The notes: generated by a model not told the origin, from the sequence alone. DNA of 64,000 nucleotides from Sphingobacteriaceae bacterium (GCA_017745075.1 JAGIAD010000029.1:124001-188000); one strand, 5' to 3'; positions 35,585 through 43,994 are shown, counted from the first letter of the stretch. Numbers and translations: made by a program.

Positions 35585-36025
35585 ATGGCAGGAGTTAAAC
35601 CTATACACCCTGATTTTGGCTATTTATTAAATTTCAAGGAGAAAGAGCTCATCAACCTCTTTTGTGATTTACGCACATTTATACTGGAACTCCATCCTGA
35701 AGCTAACGAGTTGCTTTACCATACCCACGCGCTTACAACGGTATTCTCCATTTCAGATAAACTGAGCGATTCATTTTGCATGATCCCAATTTACAGCAAT
35801 CATTTAAACCTTGGTTTCAACAAAGGCACTTTATTAAAAGATCAGCAGCAACTGCTGGCCGGAACAGGAAACCTCATCAGGCATATTCCGGTTAAACACC
35901 CTAGCGACTATAGAAACGAAGCTGTAAAGCAACTGATTAAAGATGCAATAGCCCTGGCTATAAAAGACATGGAAAAACCCACAAAAATTATAGGCCAGCG
36001 GATTTCAAAAATTAAGAAAAAATAG
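35585..36025 (+). CDS. DUF1801 domain protein
   Basis: 146 residues. Pattern of the DUF1801/YdhG family: LRTFILELHPEANELLYHTHALTTVFS, MIPIYSNHLNLGFNKG, GTGNLIRHIPV, then a lysine-rich tail. The family has an iron-sulphur-cluster-carrier-like (frataxin-like) fold and no settled function. Ends 22 bases from the convergent esterase gene. Confidence 0.82.
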   Translation: MAGVKPIHPDFGYLLNFKEKELINLFCDLRTFILELHPEANELLYHTHALTTVFSISDKLSDSFCMIPIYSNHLNLGFNKGTLLKDQQQLLAGTGNLIRHIPVKHPSDYRNEAVKQLIKDAIALAIKDMEKPTKIIGQRISKIKKK

Positions 36026-36047
36026 CCGGAGAAACGGCTTTTTAAAC

Positions 36048-36860
36048 CTAATAGCCAAATGCCCAGCTTAAAAAAGCCGGCATCACACTTTCCCAGGTGG
36101 GTACATCATGCCTGCCCCCAACTTTTTCATAATAAAAAATATTACCGGGCCTTTTATAACCTTTATTCAGAAGGATTTTTACAATATCAATCGTATCATC
36201 AATCGAATCGATGATCATGTTTTTATTCCGGTCGGCCTTTTCATCCTCCGTTCCGGTCATTAACCAGAATTTCATATCAGGTTTGGTGGTGGAATTTTCA
36301 ATCTTCGTGTGCATAATGCGGTCGGCATCGGTATAGCCATCATTCAAATCCTTTTTCCTCCACCAAAATGCACCAGAGAAAACACCAACAACATCAAAGG
36401 CCGAAGGATTGTTCCAGGCAATATCAAAAGCAGATAAACCGCCCAAGGAGAAGCCGGCAAAACCTACTTTACCCGAAATCGGCATCGCAATTTTCTTTTT
36501 CACAAAAGGCAGTAGTTCTTTGATTATGAAATCGTTGTAAGCCTGTGCTTTGGCGCCGCGACCTTTAAAATCGGGCACGCCGGCAACGCCATATTCCATT
36601 AAACGATCTTCAGATGCTTTAATGGCCACAACAACCAGCCTGTGATTTCTTTTATCATGATGCGCATCTTCCAAAATCCGGCTAAAATCCATTTTGGCCA
36701 CATCCTGGCCATCGTTCAACAGTAAAAGTTCTATTTTTTCGTTTCCTAAAATACCTTCGGGCGTATAAATATCTATTTCTACCTCGTGCTTTAAATAAGC
36801 AGAGGGTATTTTAAAGTTGCTGGTACTAACTTTTACCGGTAAAATTGTGGTATACATCAT
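36048..36860 (-). CDS. Esterase, alpha/beta hydrolase (PF00756 type)
   Basis: 270 residues from the ATG at 36860; a TTG two codons upstream is possible. Nucleophile elbow GFSLGGLSAFD, a Gly-x-Ser-x-Gly motif, about residues 136-146; LMTGTEDEKADRNKNM contains the likely acidic residue and GGRHDVPTWESV the catalytic His. Carboxylesterase-like (esterase D/enterochelin-esterase group). No signal peptide. It is transcribed divergently from a second esterase that begins the amidoligase group, suggesting a shared pathway. Confidence 0.85.
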   Translation of the reverse strand: MMYTTILPVKVSTSNFKIPSAYLKHEVEIDIYTPEGILGNEKIELLLLNDGQDVAKMDFSRILEDAHHDKRNHRLVVVAIKASEDRLMEYGVAGVPDFKGRGAKAQAYNDFIIKELLPFVKKKIAMPISGKVGFAGFSLGGLSAFDIAWNNPSAFDVVGVFSGAFWWRKKDLNDGYTDADRIMHTKIENSTTKPDMKFWLMTGTEDEKADRNKNMIIDSIDDTIDIVKILLNKGYKRPGNIFYYEKVGGRHDVPTWESVMPAFLSWAFGY

Positions 36861-36905
36861 AATCAAAATCCCCTATCACATGGCTATCGCCTCAGAATGA
36901 GGGTG

Positions 36906-36913
36906 CAAAGGTA
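36906..36913 (-). promoter_or_regulatory. -7 element upstream of the minus-strand esterase
   Basis: Minus strand TACCTTTG, exact TAnnTTTG, 46 bases before the ATG at 36860. The divergent 37044 gene shares this intergenic DNA, but I see no exact box on the plus strand. Confidence 0.45.
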
Positions 36914-37043
36914 CAAATCTCCGTAAACTATTAATTATCATAGGCTAATTTTTACAATAACCCCTCTAATTTGCTTCATTTTGCTGCCTTAGCTATTCTT
37001 TTTGTAGATTTTAATTTATACCTTAAATCATTCAATTTTTATT

Positions 37044-37751
37044 ATGGTTAAAGAAGAACATAAGAAATGGTACAGCCCTAATTTAAGTGGCGAAATCGAC
37101 ATGCTCATCTTTGGTCACAGTGGTATTCCTATCCTGCTGTTCCCCACAAGCATGGGGCGATATTTTGAAAATAAGGATTTCAGGCTGATCGATTCTGTAG
37201 AAGGATTCATCAATGAGGGAAAAATCAAGATCTATTGCCCTGATGGTGTTGACAAATTGAGCTGGTATAACAAAAGTATCCATCCTGCCGACCGGGTGAA
37301 GAACCACATCTGGTACGATAAGTATTTACTGGAAGAAGTTGCGCCATTGGCACGGCACGAAACCGGGCATGGCAAAATTATTACCGCAGGATGTAGTTTC
37401 GGAGGCTACCATGCAGCAAATTTTGCCTTCAGGCACCCCTGGCTGGTGAGTCACATGTTCAGCATGAGCGGTGCTTTTGATATTTCAGGGCAACTGGATG
37501 GCTTCTACAATGACGATGTTTATTTCAACAACCCTGTCGATTATCTTTTAAACAACAGTAACCCCGAACTGCATTATATGAAAATTGTACTGGGTACAAC
37601 CGACCGCGACATGTGCAGACCCGATAACGAAAGGTTATCTGAGATATTAAACAAAAAAGGAATCGATCACTGGTTAGATATCAGGCAAAATGCCGACCAC
37701 GACTGGCCGATCTGGAGAGAAATGTTCCCGAATTATATTGCGCAACTTTAG
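37044..37751 (+). CDS. Esterase of the PF00756 type, first gene of the amidoligase group
   Basis: 235 residues. AGCSFGGYHAANFAF carries the nucleophile serine (Gly-Cys-Ser-Phe-Gly), GTTDRDM the probable acidic residue, NADHDWPIWR the catalytic His. Short, with no signal peptide, so cytoplasmic. The next gene starts 82 bases later on the same strand, followed by GCS2, glutamine amidotransferase and ATP-grasp genes. It could release or trim an ester or thioester intermediate of their product; that is inference. Confidence 0.85.
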   Translation: MVKEEHKKWYSPNLSGEIDMLIFGHSGIPILLFPTSMGRYFENKDFRLIDSVEGFINEGKIKIYCPDGVDKLSWYNKSIHPADRVKNHIWYDKYLLEEVAPLARHETGHGKIITAGCSFGGYHAANFAFRHPWLVSHMFSMSGAFDISGQLDGFYNDDVYFNNPVDYLLNNSNPELHYMKIVLGTTDRDMCRPDNERLSEILNKKGIDHWLDIRQNADHDWPIWREMFPNYIAQL

Positions 37752-37833
37752 TTTTAATCCCGAGCCGATTTAAGCTACAATCGTCAAACAATTAACCGAT
37801 TAACCAGTTAAACAATTAAACTTAATTATACCG

Positions 37834-38889
37834 ATGAAGAAAATAGGGATTTTATTTGGGCAGGAACGTTCTTTTCCTGAAGCCGTAATTGAAAGGATCA
37901 ATCAAAAAGCAGAAAAAGGGATCACTGCCGAAGCGGTTAAAATCGACAAAATATTTCAGAATGTACCCTTAGGTTATTCGGTAATTATCGACCGGATTTC
38001 GCAGGATGTACCATTCTACCGTGCATCTTTAAAAAATGCAGCCATTACCGGAACTGCAGTGATCAACAACCCTTTCTGGTGGAGTGCCGATGAGAAATTT
38101 TTCAATAACGCACTGGCCGAACAGATAGGCGTTCCGGTACCTAAAACGGCATTAATTCCTTCGAGGGAACACCCAGCCGGAACCACATCAGAATCATTTT
38201 CAAACCTCGAAATGCCATTAAACTGGGATGCCATTTTTGAGTATGTGGGTTTTCCGGCCTATATGAAACCCTATGATGGTGGCGGCTGGAGAGATGTTTA
38301 TAAACTGCACGACAAAGAAGATTTTTTCGATAAACATAGCGGCACACAGCAGCTGGTAATGCTTTTACAGGAAGAAATCATTTTCGAAGAATATTTCAGG
38401 TGTTATTGTATCGGAGGCAAACATGTGCGCATTATGCAGTACGATCCTCGGAATCCGCATCATTTGCGTTATGCAACCGAGGCAAAATCGCCCGACCCTA
38501 AATTGCTTAAAAAAGTAGAAGAATACACTTTAAAATTGTGCAGGTATTTAGGTTACGATTTTAATACAGTAGAATTTGCCGTGCGTAATGGTGTGCCTAT
38601 TGCAATTGATTTCTGTAATCCGGCACCCGATGCAGATATAAAAAGTGTTGGCCAGGAAAATTTTGACTGGGTAGTAGAAACTACAGCCAATTACGCTATC
38701 GAAAGGGCAAAAGCACAAAAAGATGGCCAGGATAACCTAACATGGGGCGAGTACATTAAAGCCTCTGTTGGTAATAAACCTTTAATTGCCAAAGCACCCT
38801 CCAAAGTAGCTAAAACTACAACAGTTAAAAAAGCCACCGCGGCAGAAAAAGCACCGTCAAAACCTAAAAAAACAGCACCAAAAAAATAA
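37834..38889 (+). CDS. ATP-grasp ligase, RimK/D-Ala-D-Ala-type, with basic C-terminal tail
   Basis: 351 residues. ATP-grasp marks: AYMKPYDGGGWRDV with the nucleotide-binding Lys145 and glycine loop 149-151, LLQEEIIFEEY with Glu180/181, and the metal-binding VEF (246-248) plus IDFCNP (Asp259, Asn262). It should join a carboxylate to an amine through an acyl phosphate. Residues about 310-351 form a Lys/Ala/Pro/Thr-rich tail unlike an enzyme core. Ends 29 bases before the GCS2 gene. Substrates unknown. Confidence 0.85.
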   Translation: MKKIGILFGQERSFPEAVIERINQKAEKGITAEAVKIDKIFQNVPLGYSVIIDRISQDVPFYRASLKNAAITGTAVINNPFWWSADEKFFNNALAEQIGVPVPKTALIPSREHPAGTTSESFSNLEMPLNWDAIFEYVGFPAYMKPYDGGGWRDVYKLHDKEDFFDKHSGTQQLVMLLQEEIIFEEYFRCYCIGGKHVRIMQYDPRNPHHLRYATEAKSPDPKLLKKVEEYTLKLCRYLGYDFNTVEFAVRNGVPIAIDFCNPAPDADIKSVGQENFDWVVETTANYAIERAKAQKDGQDNLTWGEYIKASVGNKPLIAKAPSKVAKTTTVKKATAAEKAPSKPKKTAPKK

Positions 38890-38918
38890 CCGGGATTTAA
38901 ATTCTAATCAACATTAAT

Positions 38919-40019
38919 ATGAATGAGTTTACGCTGGGTATAGAAGAAGAGTATATGGTAATTGATCCCGTTACCAGAGAGCTTACATCGCACGACCAGA
39001 AAATTGTAGAGGCCGCACAAAAAATACACAAAGACCAGGTTAAGGCAGAAATGCACCAGGCGGTAGTAGAAGTTGGTACCGGAATCTGTAAAAATACCAC
39101 CGAAGCACGGAAAGAGATTTCACAGTTGCGTTATACCGTATCGCAACTGGCCGGGGAGCAAGGTTTAAGAATCGGCGCTGCGGGTACACATCCATTTTCG
39201 CACTGGGAAAAACAACTCATTACCGAACATCCCCGTTATAATGAAATTGTTAACGAACTGCAGGAAGCCGCCCGTTCCAATCTCATTTTTGGCCTGCATG
39301 TGCATGTTGGTTTTCAATCGAGAGAACTGGCCATCCACATTGCCAATCAGGTGAGGTATTTTTTACCGCACGTTTTTGCCTTATCAACCAATTCGCCTTT
39401 TTGGGAAGGCAGGAATACAGGTTACAGATCATTCAGAACTAAAATTTTTGATAAATTCCCACGTACCGGTATTCCCGATATTTTTAACAGCATAGAAGAT
39501 TACGATAATTATGTAAAACTGCTGATTAAAACCAATTGCATGGACAACGCAAAGAAAATCTGGTGGGACATCCGTGTCCATCCATTTTTCGACACTGTTG
39601 AGTTCCGCATTTGCGATTGCCCGATGTTGATTGAGGAAACCATGGCCTTTACGGCATTATTTCAGGCCCTATGTGCTAAATTATATAAACTGCGCCTGCA
39701 GAATATGGAATTTATCAGTTATTCGAGGGCGTTGATTAATGAAAATAAATGGCGGGCCGCCCGCTATGGCATTGATGGTAATCTGATCGATTTCGGCAAG
39801 GAAATGGAAGTTAACTGCCGCAACCTGATTTTAGAACTGCTGGATTTTGTGGATGATGTAGTTGATGATTTAGGCTGCCGCGACGACATTAATTATGTAC
39901 ATAAAATACTGGAACATGGTACTGGCGCCGACAGACAGTTGGCTGTTTACCAGCAAACTGGTAACTTTGAAGCGGTGGTAGACTACATTACCACTCAAAC
40001 ACTTATAGGCGCAAAGTAA
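38919..40019 (+). CDS. Carboxylate-amine ligase (GCS2/YbdK type)
   Basis: 366 residues. GIEEEYMVIDP at 7-17 with the glutamate row, AEMHQAVVEVGTG near 43-55, GLHVHVGFQ near 126 and RVHPFFDTVEFRICD near 222 match glutamate-cysteine ligase family 2. Family enzymes couple glutamate gamma-carboxyl or a similar acid to an amine using ATP. E. coli YbdK shows only weak gamma-glutamylcysteine activity. It ends seven bases before the amidotransferase gene, so the two are co-transcribed. The acceptor is unknown. Confidence 0.9.
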   Translation: MNEFTLGIEEEYMVIDPVTRELTSHDQKIVEAAQKIHKDQVKAEMHQAVVEVGTGICKNTTEARKEISQLRYTVSQLAGEQGLRIGAAGTHPFSHWEKQLITEHPRYNEIVNELQEAARSNLIFGLHVHVGFQSRELAIHIANQVRYFLPHVFALSTNSPFWEGRNTGYRSFRTKIFDKFPRTGIPDIFNSIEDYDNYVKLLIKTNCMDNAKKIWWDIRVHPFFDTVEFRICDCPMLIEETMAFTALFQALCAKLYKLRLQNMEFISYSRALINENKWRAARYGIDGNLIDFGKEMEVNCRNLILELLDFVDDVVDDLGCRDDINYVHKILEHGTGADRQLAVYQQTGNFEAVVDYITTQTLIGAK

Positions 40020-40026
40020 TTTTACA

Positions 40027-40854
40027 ATGGATAAAAGGAGCTTAAAGGTAGCTGTTATTGACATGAATAACGGCGCACCTAATCAGGGTATGCGGGGAAT
40101 TCAGGAAATTTTATCCCGTTTTAAAAATGAAAACAATATTGATTTAAGCTTTGATCTTTTTGATTTAAGGCAAAAAGGAGAAATACCCGGAATGGGTTAC
40201 GATGCTTACATTTCCAGTGGTGGCCCTGGTAGCCCGGTTGAAAGTAAAGGTGAGCAATGGGAAAATGATTTCTTTAATCTTCTTGATCAGATTGAAGCAT
40301 TTAACCAAACCAATGAAGAAAAAAAGAAATACGCTTTTTTAATCTGCCACTCTTTTCAACTGGCTTGCCGAAAGTACCAGTTAGGCAATGTAACCGAAAG
40401 ACGTTCTAATGCATTCGGCATTTTTCCGATTACGCTTACCAATGATGGCGAGCGGGATGAAATTTTTGAAGGCATCACCAATCCGTTCTATTCGGTAGAT
40501 AGCCGCGACTGGCAGGTAATCGAACCTGATTTTGATGCTTTTGAAAAAAAGGGAGCAAAACTGCTGGCCATTGAAAAAGAGCGTAAACATGTAGATCTGG
40601 AGCGCTGCATGATGTCGATCCGGTTTTCGGATGAAATTATTGGCACACAGTTCCACCCGGAGGCCGATCCGTTGGGAATGAAAATGTACCTGCTACAAGA
40701 CGAAAGGAAAAAAGCCATTGTAGATACGCACGGTGAACAAAAATACCTCGATATGCTCAATAGCTTAGACGATCCGGCGAGGATTGTATTAACACAAAGC
40801 GTTGTTTTACCTAATTTCTTGCAAAAGGCAATTGGGAATCTACAAGAAGCATAA
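40027..40854 (+). CDS. Class I glutamine amidotransferase domain protein
   Basis: 275 residues. Triad positions are visible: ICHSFQLA with Cys107, and GTQFHPEAD with His210 and Glu212. Oxyanion region SSGGPGSP at 63-70. The protein is a stand-alone glutaminase-type domain: no synthetase domain is attached, so ammonia or a gamma-glutamyl bond must be handled with a partner, most simply the GCS2 or ATP-grasp enzymes beside it. It is a GuaA-like or peptidase-like class I GATase. Coupled to GCS2 by a seven-base gap. Confidence 0.88.
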   Translation: MDKRSLKVAVIDMNNGAPNQGMRGIQEILSRFKNENNIDLSFDLFDLRQKGEIPGMGYDAYISSGGPGSPVESKGEQWENDFFNLLDQIEAFNQTNEEKKKYAFLICHSFQLACRKYQLGNVTERRSNAFGIFPITLTNDGERDEIFEGITNPFYSVDSRDWQVIEPDFDAFEKKGAKLLAIEKERKHVDLERCMMSIRFSDEIIGTQFHPEADPLGMKMYLLQDERKKAIVDTHGEQKYLDMLNSLDDPARIVLTQSVVLPNFLQKAIGNLQEA

Positions 40855-40867
40855 TCTGCTAAACTGG

Positions 40868-40950
40868 TCGTCCTTTCAACTGAAGCGCAGCGCAATGGAG
40901 AAATCTATTAAACAAGTTTAAAGGATTTCTCCACTTCGGTCGAAATAACG
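40868..40950. repeat. Palindromic intergenic repeat, family with 53384-53493
   Basis: Inner 9-bp arms GGAGAAATC / GATTTCTCC and outer near-inverted arms around TTTCAACTGAAG / CTTCGGTCGAAA. The left half is closely related to 53390-53422 (CAACTGAAGCGCAGCGCAAT versus CGACTGAAACAAAGTGGAAT, then GGAGAAATCTAT versus GGAGAGATCTAT). It separates the amidotransferase from the second ATP-grasp gene within the putative operon. Confidence 0.55.
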
Positions 40951-40975
40951 TTTTGAAAAAAAATCAAATAAACCT

Positions 40976-42163
40976 ATGATACCTGCACAGCGACAAAAAT
41001 ATAACCAACAGTTTAACTCTGAAAAGTATCAAAACTTCTTAAATGAACTGGGTTTGGGTTATCCGGAAATTCCTTTCAGGGTTGCAGAAACCCCGATTTT
41101 TGTTCCACAGGTTCTAAAGGAAAAACTGATTGCTGCAGGCGAAGAAATCATAAAACTGATTAAACAACCCAATTTTAAAGATTTAACAGATAAAGCCATA
41201 CCAGCCAGCTGGAAAGTTCCTAACGAAAACAAACAGCCACATTTTCTGACTTTCGATTTCGGTATCTGTAAAAACAAAGCCGGTGAGCTCAGTCCGATGT
41301 TAATTGAAATGCAGGGCTTCCCATCCCTATATGGCTTTCAGCACCACCTGGCTAAAACTTTTAAAAGCAGTTTTGGGATAGATAATGGCGTAAATCATCT
41401 CTTAAACGGCTTTACCGAAGAAAAGTACATCGCTTTGCTTAAAGAAGTAATTATTGGCCAGCACCAACCTGAAGAAGTTGCTCTGATGGATGTTGATGCG
41501 CCAAACCAAAAAACAGCGATTGATTTTTTCGTTACGCAAAAAATGCTGGGCATTAAAATTTTGGCTTTAGCCGATATTAAAAAAATTGGAAAGCAATTGT
41601 TTTATGAAGAAAATGGCAAACAGATCCGGTTAAAAAGGATCTATAACCGCTTAATTTTTGATGAAGTTGCCAATAATACCGAAATCTTCAAAAACAGTTT
41701 CGATCCGCGCGAGGAACTGGATATTGAGTGGGTAACACATCCCAACTGGTTTTACCGCATCAGTAAATACACCATGCCTTTTTTAAATAGTGAATTTGTA
41801 CCTGAAACACGCTTTTTAAACGAAATAGAAACGCTTCCTGCCGATTTAGAAAACTACGTGCTTAAACCCCTATTTTCTTTTGCTGGCATGGGGGTCATTA
41901 TTGATGTAAGCCCATCCGACATCAGCAGTATCCGCGATCCCGAAAACTGGATTTTACAAAGAAAGGTAAATTATGAGCCAGCGGTGCAATCGCCAGATGG
42001 TGGTGTAAAAGCCGAAATCAGGATGATGTATTTATGGCCTGATGGTGGTGAACCTCAACTTTGCATTAATCTTGCACGCCTTAGCCGCGGTAAAATGATT
42101 GGTGTACGCTACAATGCCGATTTTGGTTGGGTGGGCGGAACGGTTGGTTTTATGGAGGTATAA
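40976..42163 (+). CDS. ATP-grasp enzyme resembling glutathionylspermidine synthetase
   Basis: 395 residues. FDFGICKNKAGELSP followed by MLIEMQGFPSLYG (about 93-120) matches the metal/ATP region of GSP-synthetase ATP-grasp domains (R-x-D ... LE-x-NADTP-SL) with Glu111 and Gln113, here near the N-terminus. The nucleotide-binding part (YVLKPLFSFAGMG, about 295-307; ILQRKVN) comes later. This reversed order is that of the circularly permuted GspS fold. It likely forms an amide between a carboxylate and an amine such as a polyamine. No amidase domain is attached. Confidence 0.75.
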   Translation: MIPAQRQKYNQQFNSEKYQNFLNELGLGYPEIPFRVAETPIFVPQVLKEKLIAAGEEIIKLIKQPNFKDLTDKAIPASWKVPNENKQPHFLTFDFGICKNKAGELSPMLIEMQGFPSLYGFQHHLAKTFKSSFGIDNGVNHLLNGFTEEKYIALLKEVIIGQHQPEEVALMDVDAPNQKTAIDFFVTQKMLGIKILALADIKKIGKQLFYEENGKQIRLKRIYNRLIFDEVANNTEIFKNSFDPREELDIEWVTHPNWFYRISKYTMPFLNSEFVPETRFLNEIETLPADLENYVLKPLFSFAGMGVIIDVSPSDISSIRDPENWILQRKVNYEPAVQSPDGGVKAEIRMMYLWPDGGEPQLCINLARLSRGKMIGVRYNADFGWVGGTVGFMEV

Positions 42164-42176
42164 ACTATGCTTTTCT

Positions 42177-42441
42177 TAACCACAGAGATCACTAAGGAAA
42201 AAGCACAGAGGAACACAGAGATGCAATCTTTCCATGATTCTGTGCCAGAAGGAAAAATTCCCGTGGATACGACCCTTATCCGATAAAGAATAACACACGC
42301 TCTATATCCTCTGTGCAAAACTTTGTTCTCTCTGTGGTAAAAACTATTAACCGCAGAGAAAAAGCACAGATTACCACAGAGAGTTATTATGATTACTCCA
42401 TCTCCATGCCTCAGTGTAACACTTGGCGTCCTCTGTGGTAA
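42177..42441. repeat. Tandem CACAGAG intergenic repeats
   Basis: Two units, each with inverted ends: TTAACCACAGAG (42177) to CTCTCTGTGGTAA (ends 42340), and ATTAACCGCAGAG (42346) to CTCTGTGGTAA (ends 42441). Internal copies of GCACAGA and ACAGAGA occur. The elements fill most of the 42164-42504 gap, which holds no other gene besides a promoter box. Confidence 0.65.
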
Positions 42442-42492
42442 AATATACATCAATATTTACATTCAACTGAACACCCAAATACCAAAAGCCCT

Positions 42493-42500
42493 TATATTTG
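42493..42500 (+). promoter_or_regulatory. -7 element before the small Feo-type gene
   Basis: TATATTTG, exact TAnnTTTG, ending four bases before the ATG at 42505. The transcript would start at or next to the ATG (leaderless). No clear -33 TTG. Confidence 0.5.
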
Positions 42501-42504
42501 TATT

Positions 42505-42663
42505 ATGGATATTCAAACGATTTTAGTCTTTTTACTTTTTGCGGTAGCAATAGTATATGTTGGCCGTTTGGTTTTTAAATCATTACAGGTAAAAAAAGAT
42601 GGCTGTGGTGGAAATTGCAAATGTGGTGTAGATTTTTCTGATATTAAGCCTGCAAAAAAATAA
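42505..42663 (+). CDS. FeoB-associated cysteine-rich membrane protein
   Basis: 52 residues, too short for a typical gene call: MDIQTILVFLLFAVAIVYVG, a single membrane helix, then DGCGGNCKCGVDF with three cysteines, and a lysine-rich end. This is the pattern of the PF12669 proteins that often lie beside feoB ferrous-iron transporters. No feoB is in this window, and the next gene, 13 bases downstream, is a Crp/Fnr regulator. Role probably in iron or redox handling at the membrane; inferred from the family. Confidence 0.8.
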   Translation: MDIQTILVFLLFAVAIVYVGRLVFKSLQVKKDGCGGNCKCGVDFSDIKPAKK

Positions 42664-42675
42664 GATTAAACTTTT

Positions 42676-43272
42676 ATGATTCATCAGTTTAAGAAGTACC
42701 TGCAAGAAAAAATAGAAAAAATACAACTTACCGATGAACAGTTCGAAAGTATTTCGGCTGGATTAAAAGTAAAAAAATTCGAGAAAAACGAAATCCTTCA
42801 ATATACCGGCGATAACCTTAAACACGGTTTCTTTGTGGGCAAAGGTTTATTAAGGGCCTACTCAGTCGATGCAAAAGGTAAAGAACATATCTTACAGTTT
42901 GCACCAGAAAACTGGATTATATCCGATCGCAACAACATGAATAATGAGCCGTCGATATTCTTTATTGATGCCATTGAAGCAACGGAAGCTGTACTGATGC
43001 CAAACAATTTTATGGAGGAGGCGGCCAGGCAAGTACCATGTTTGCATCCAATGCAGATCAAACTACTTAACAATTCGATCCGCTTTATGCAGAAAAGGAT
43101 CAATATGCTTTTAAGCGCAACTGCTGAAGAAAGATACCTTGATTTTATTAAACTTTATCCAAACCTTACCCTTCGTGTACCGCAATGGATGATCGCATCT
43201 TACCTGGGCATAACACCCGAATCGCTAAGTCGCGTAAGAAAGGAACTGGCCAATAAGCACTTTAAGGCTTAA
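42676..43272 (+). CDS. Crp/Fnr-family transcription regulator
   Basis: 198 residues. Cyclic-nucleotide-binding-like beta-roll about 20-120 (GKGLLRAYSVDAKGKEHILQF), then a C-terminal winged helix (RVPQWMIASYLGITPESLSRVRKEL, about 167-191). It lacks the cysteines of FNR and has few cAMP-contacting residues, so the effector is unknown. Lies directly after the iron-related small gene and may control it. Cytoplasmic. Confidence 0.88.
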   Translation: MIHQFKKYLQEKIEKIQLTDEQFESISAGLKVKKFEKNEILQYTGDNLKHGFFVGKGLLRAYSVDAKGKEHILQFAPENWIISDRNNMNNEPSIFFIDAIEATEAVLMPNNFMEEAARQVPCLHPMQIKLLNNSIRFMQKRINMLLSATAEERYLDFIKLYPNLTLRVPQWMIASYLGITPESLSRVRKELANKHFKA

Positions 43273-43419
43273 CAATTTTGAATGAATAAGTTTGAGTGAA
43301 TGAATGATTTGGCAAAGCTAACGTTCAAACATTCCAACCTTACAACATTCAATCCCTCAACTACTTCCACATCCTTTCATTACTTAACATACATCAATTT
43401 TTCTGAAGAACCTTCGCTG

Positions 43420-43427
43420 TACTTTTG
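43420..43427 (+). promoter_or_regulatory. -7 element upstream of the YceI gene
   Basis: TACTTTTG, exact TAnnTTTG, 37 bases before the ATG at 43464. Confidence 0.5.
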
Positions 43428-43463
43428 TGTTGTAAATATTAAACATCTTAAAAAAATAAAAAT

Positions 43464-43994
43464 ATGGCACAACAGAAATGGACATTGGATCCAACCCACA
43501 GCGAATTACAATTTAAGGTAAAACACTTAATGATTACCACTGTAACCGGTAGTTTAAAATCTTTCTCTGCAGAATTAACGTCAGAAGGTGATGAATTCGA
43601 AAATGCTGAGATTTCTTTCAAAGGCGATATTGAGTCTATTGACACCGGAAATACCGACCGCGATAACCATTTAAAAAGCGGCGATTTCTTCGATGCTGAA
43701 AAATTTGCACACATTGAGTTTAAATCAAAATCAGTAGAAAAAGATGGTGGCGATTATATCGTTAAAGGCGATTTAACCATTAAAGGCGAAACCAAACCGG
43801 TAAAATTAACAGCTGAATTCGGCGGTATTGCTACCGATCCATGGGGAAATACCAAAGCCGGCTTTACTTTAAGCGGAAAAATCAACCGTTCTGATTTTGG
43901 CTTAACCTGGAATGCCGCTTTAGAAACCGGTGGTGTAATGGTGAGTGAAGAAGTTCGCATTTTGGGCGAATTGCAGTTCGTGAAACAAGCATAA
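43464..43994 (+). CDS. YceI-family lipocalin-like protein
   Basis: 176 residues. WTLDPTHSELQFKVKHLMITTV at 5-26, DRDNHLKSGDFFDAEKF, GDLTIKGETKPV and NRSDFGLTWN are YceI landmarks. YceI proteins form an isoprenoid-binding beta-barrel and some appear under acid or osmotic stress. No signal peptide is evident, unlike the E. coli form, so this one is probably cytoplasmic. Has its own -7 box. Confidence 0.93.
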   Translation: MAQQKWTLDPTHSELQFKVKHLMITTVTGSLKSFSAELTSEGDEFENAEISFKGDIESIDTGNTDRDNHLKSGDFFDAEKFAHIEFKSKSVEKDGGDYIVKGDLTIKGETKPVKLTAEFGGIATDPWGNTKAGFTLSGKINRSDFGLTWNAALETGGVMVSEEVRILGELQFVKQA

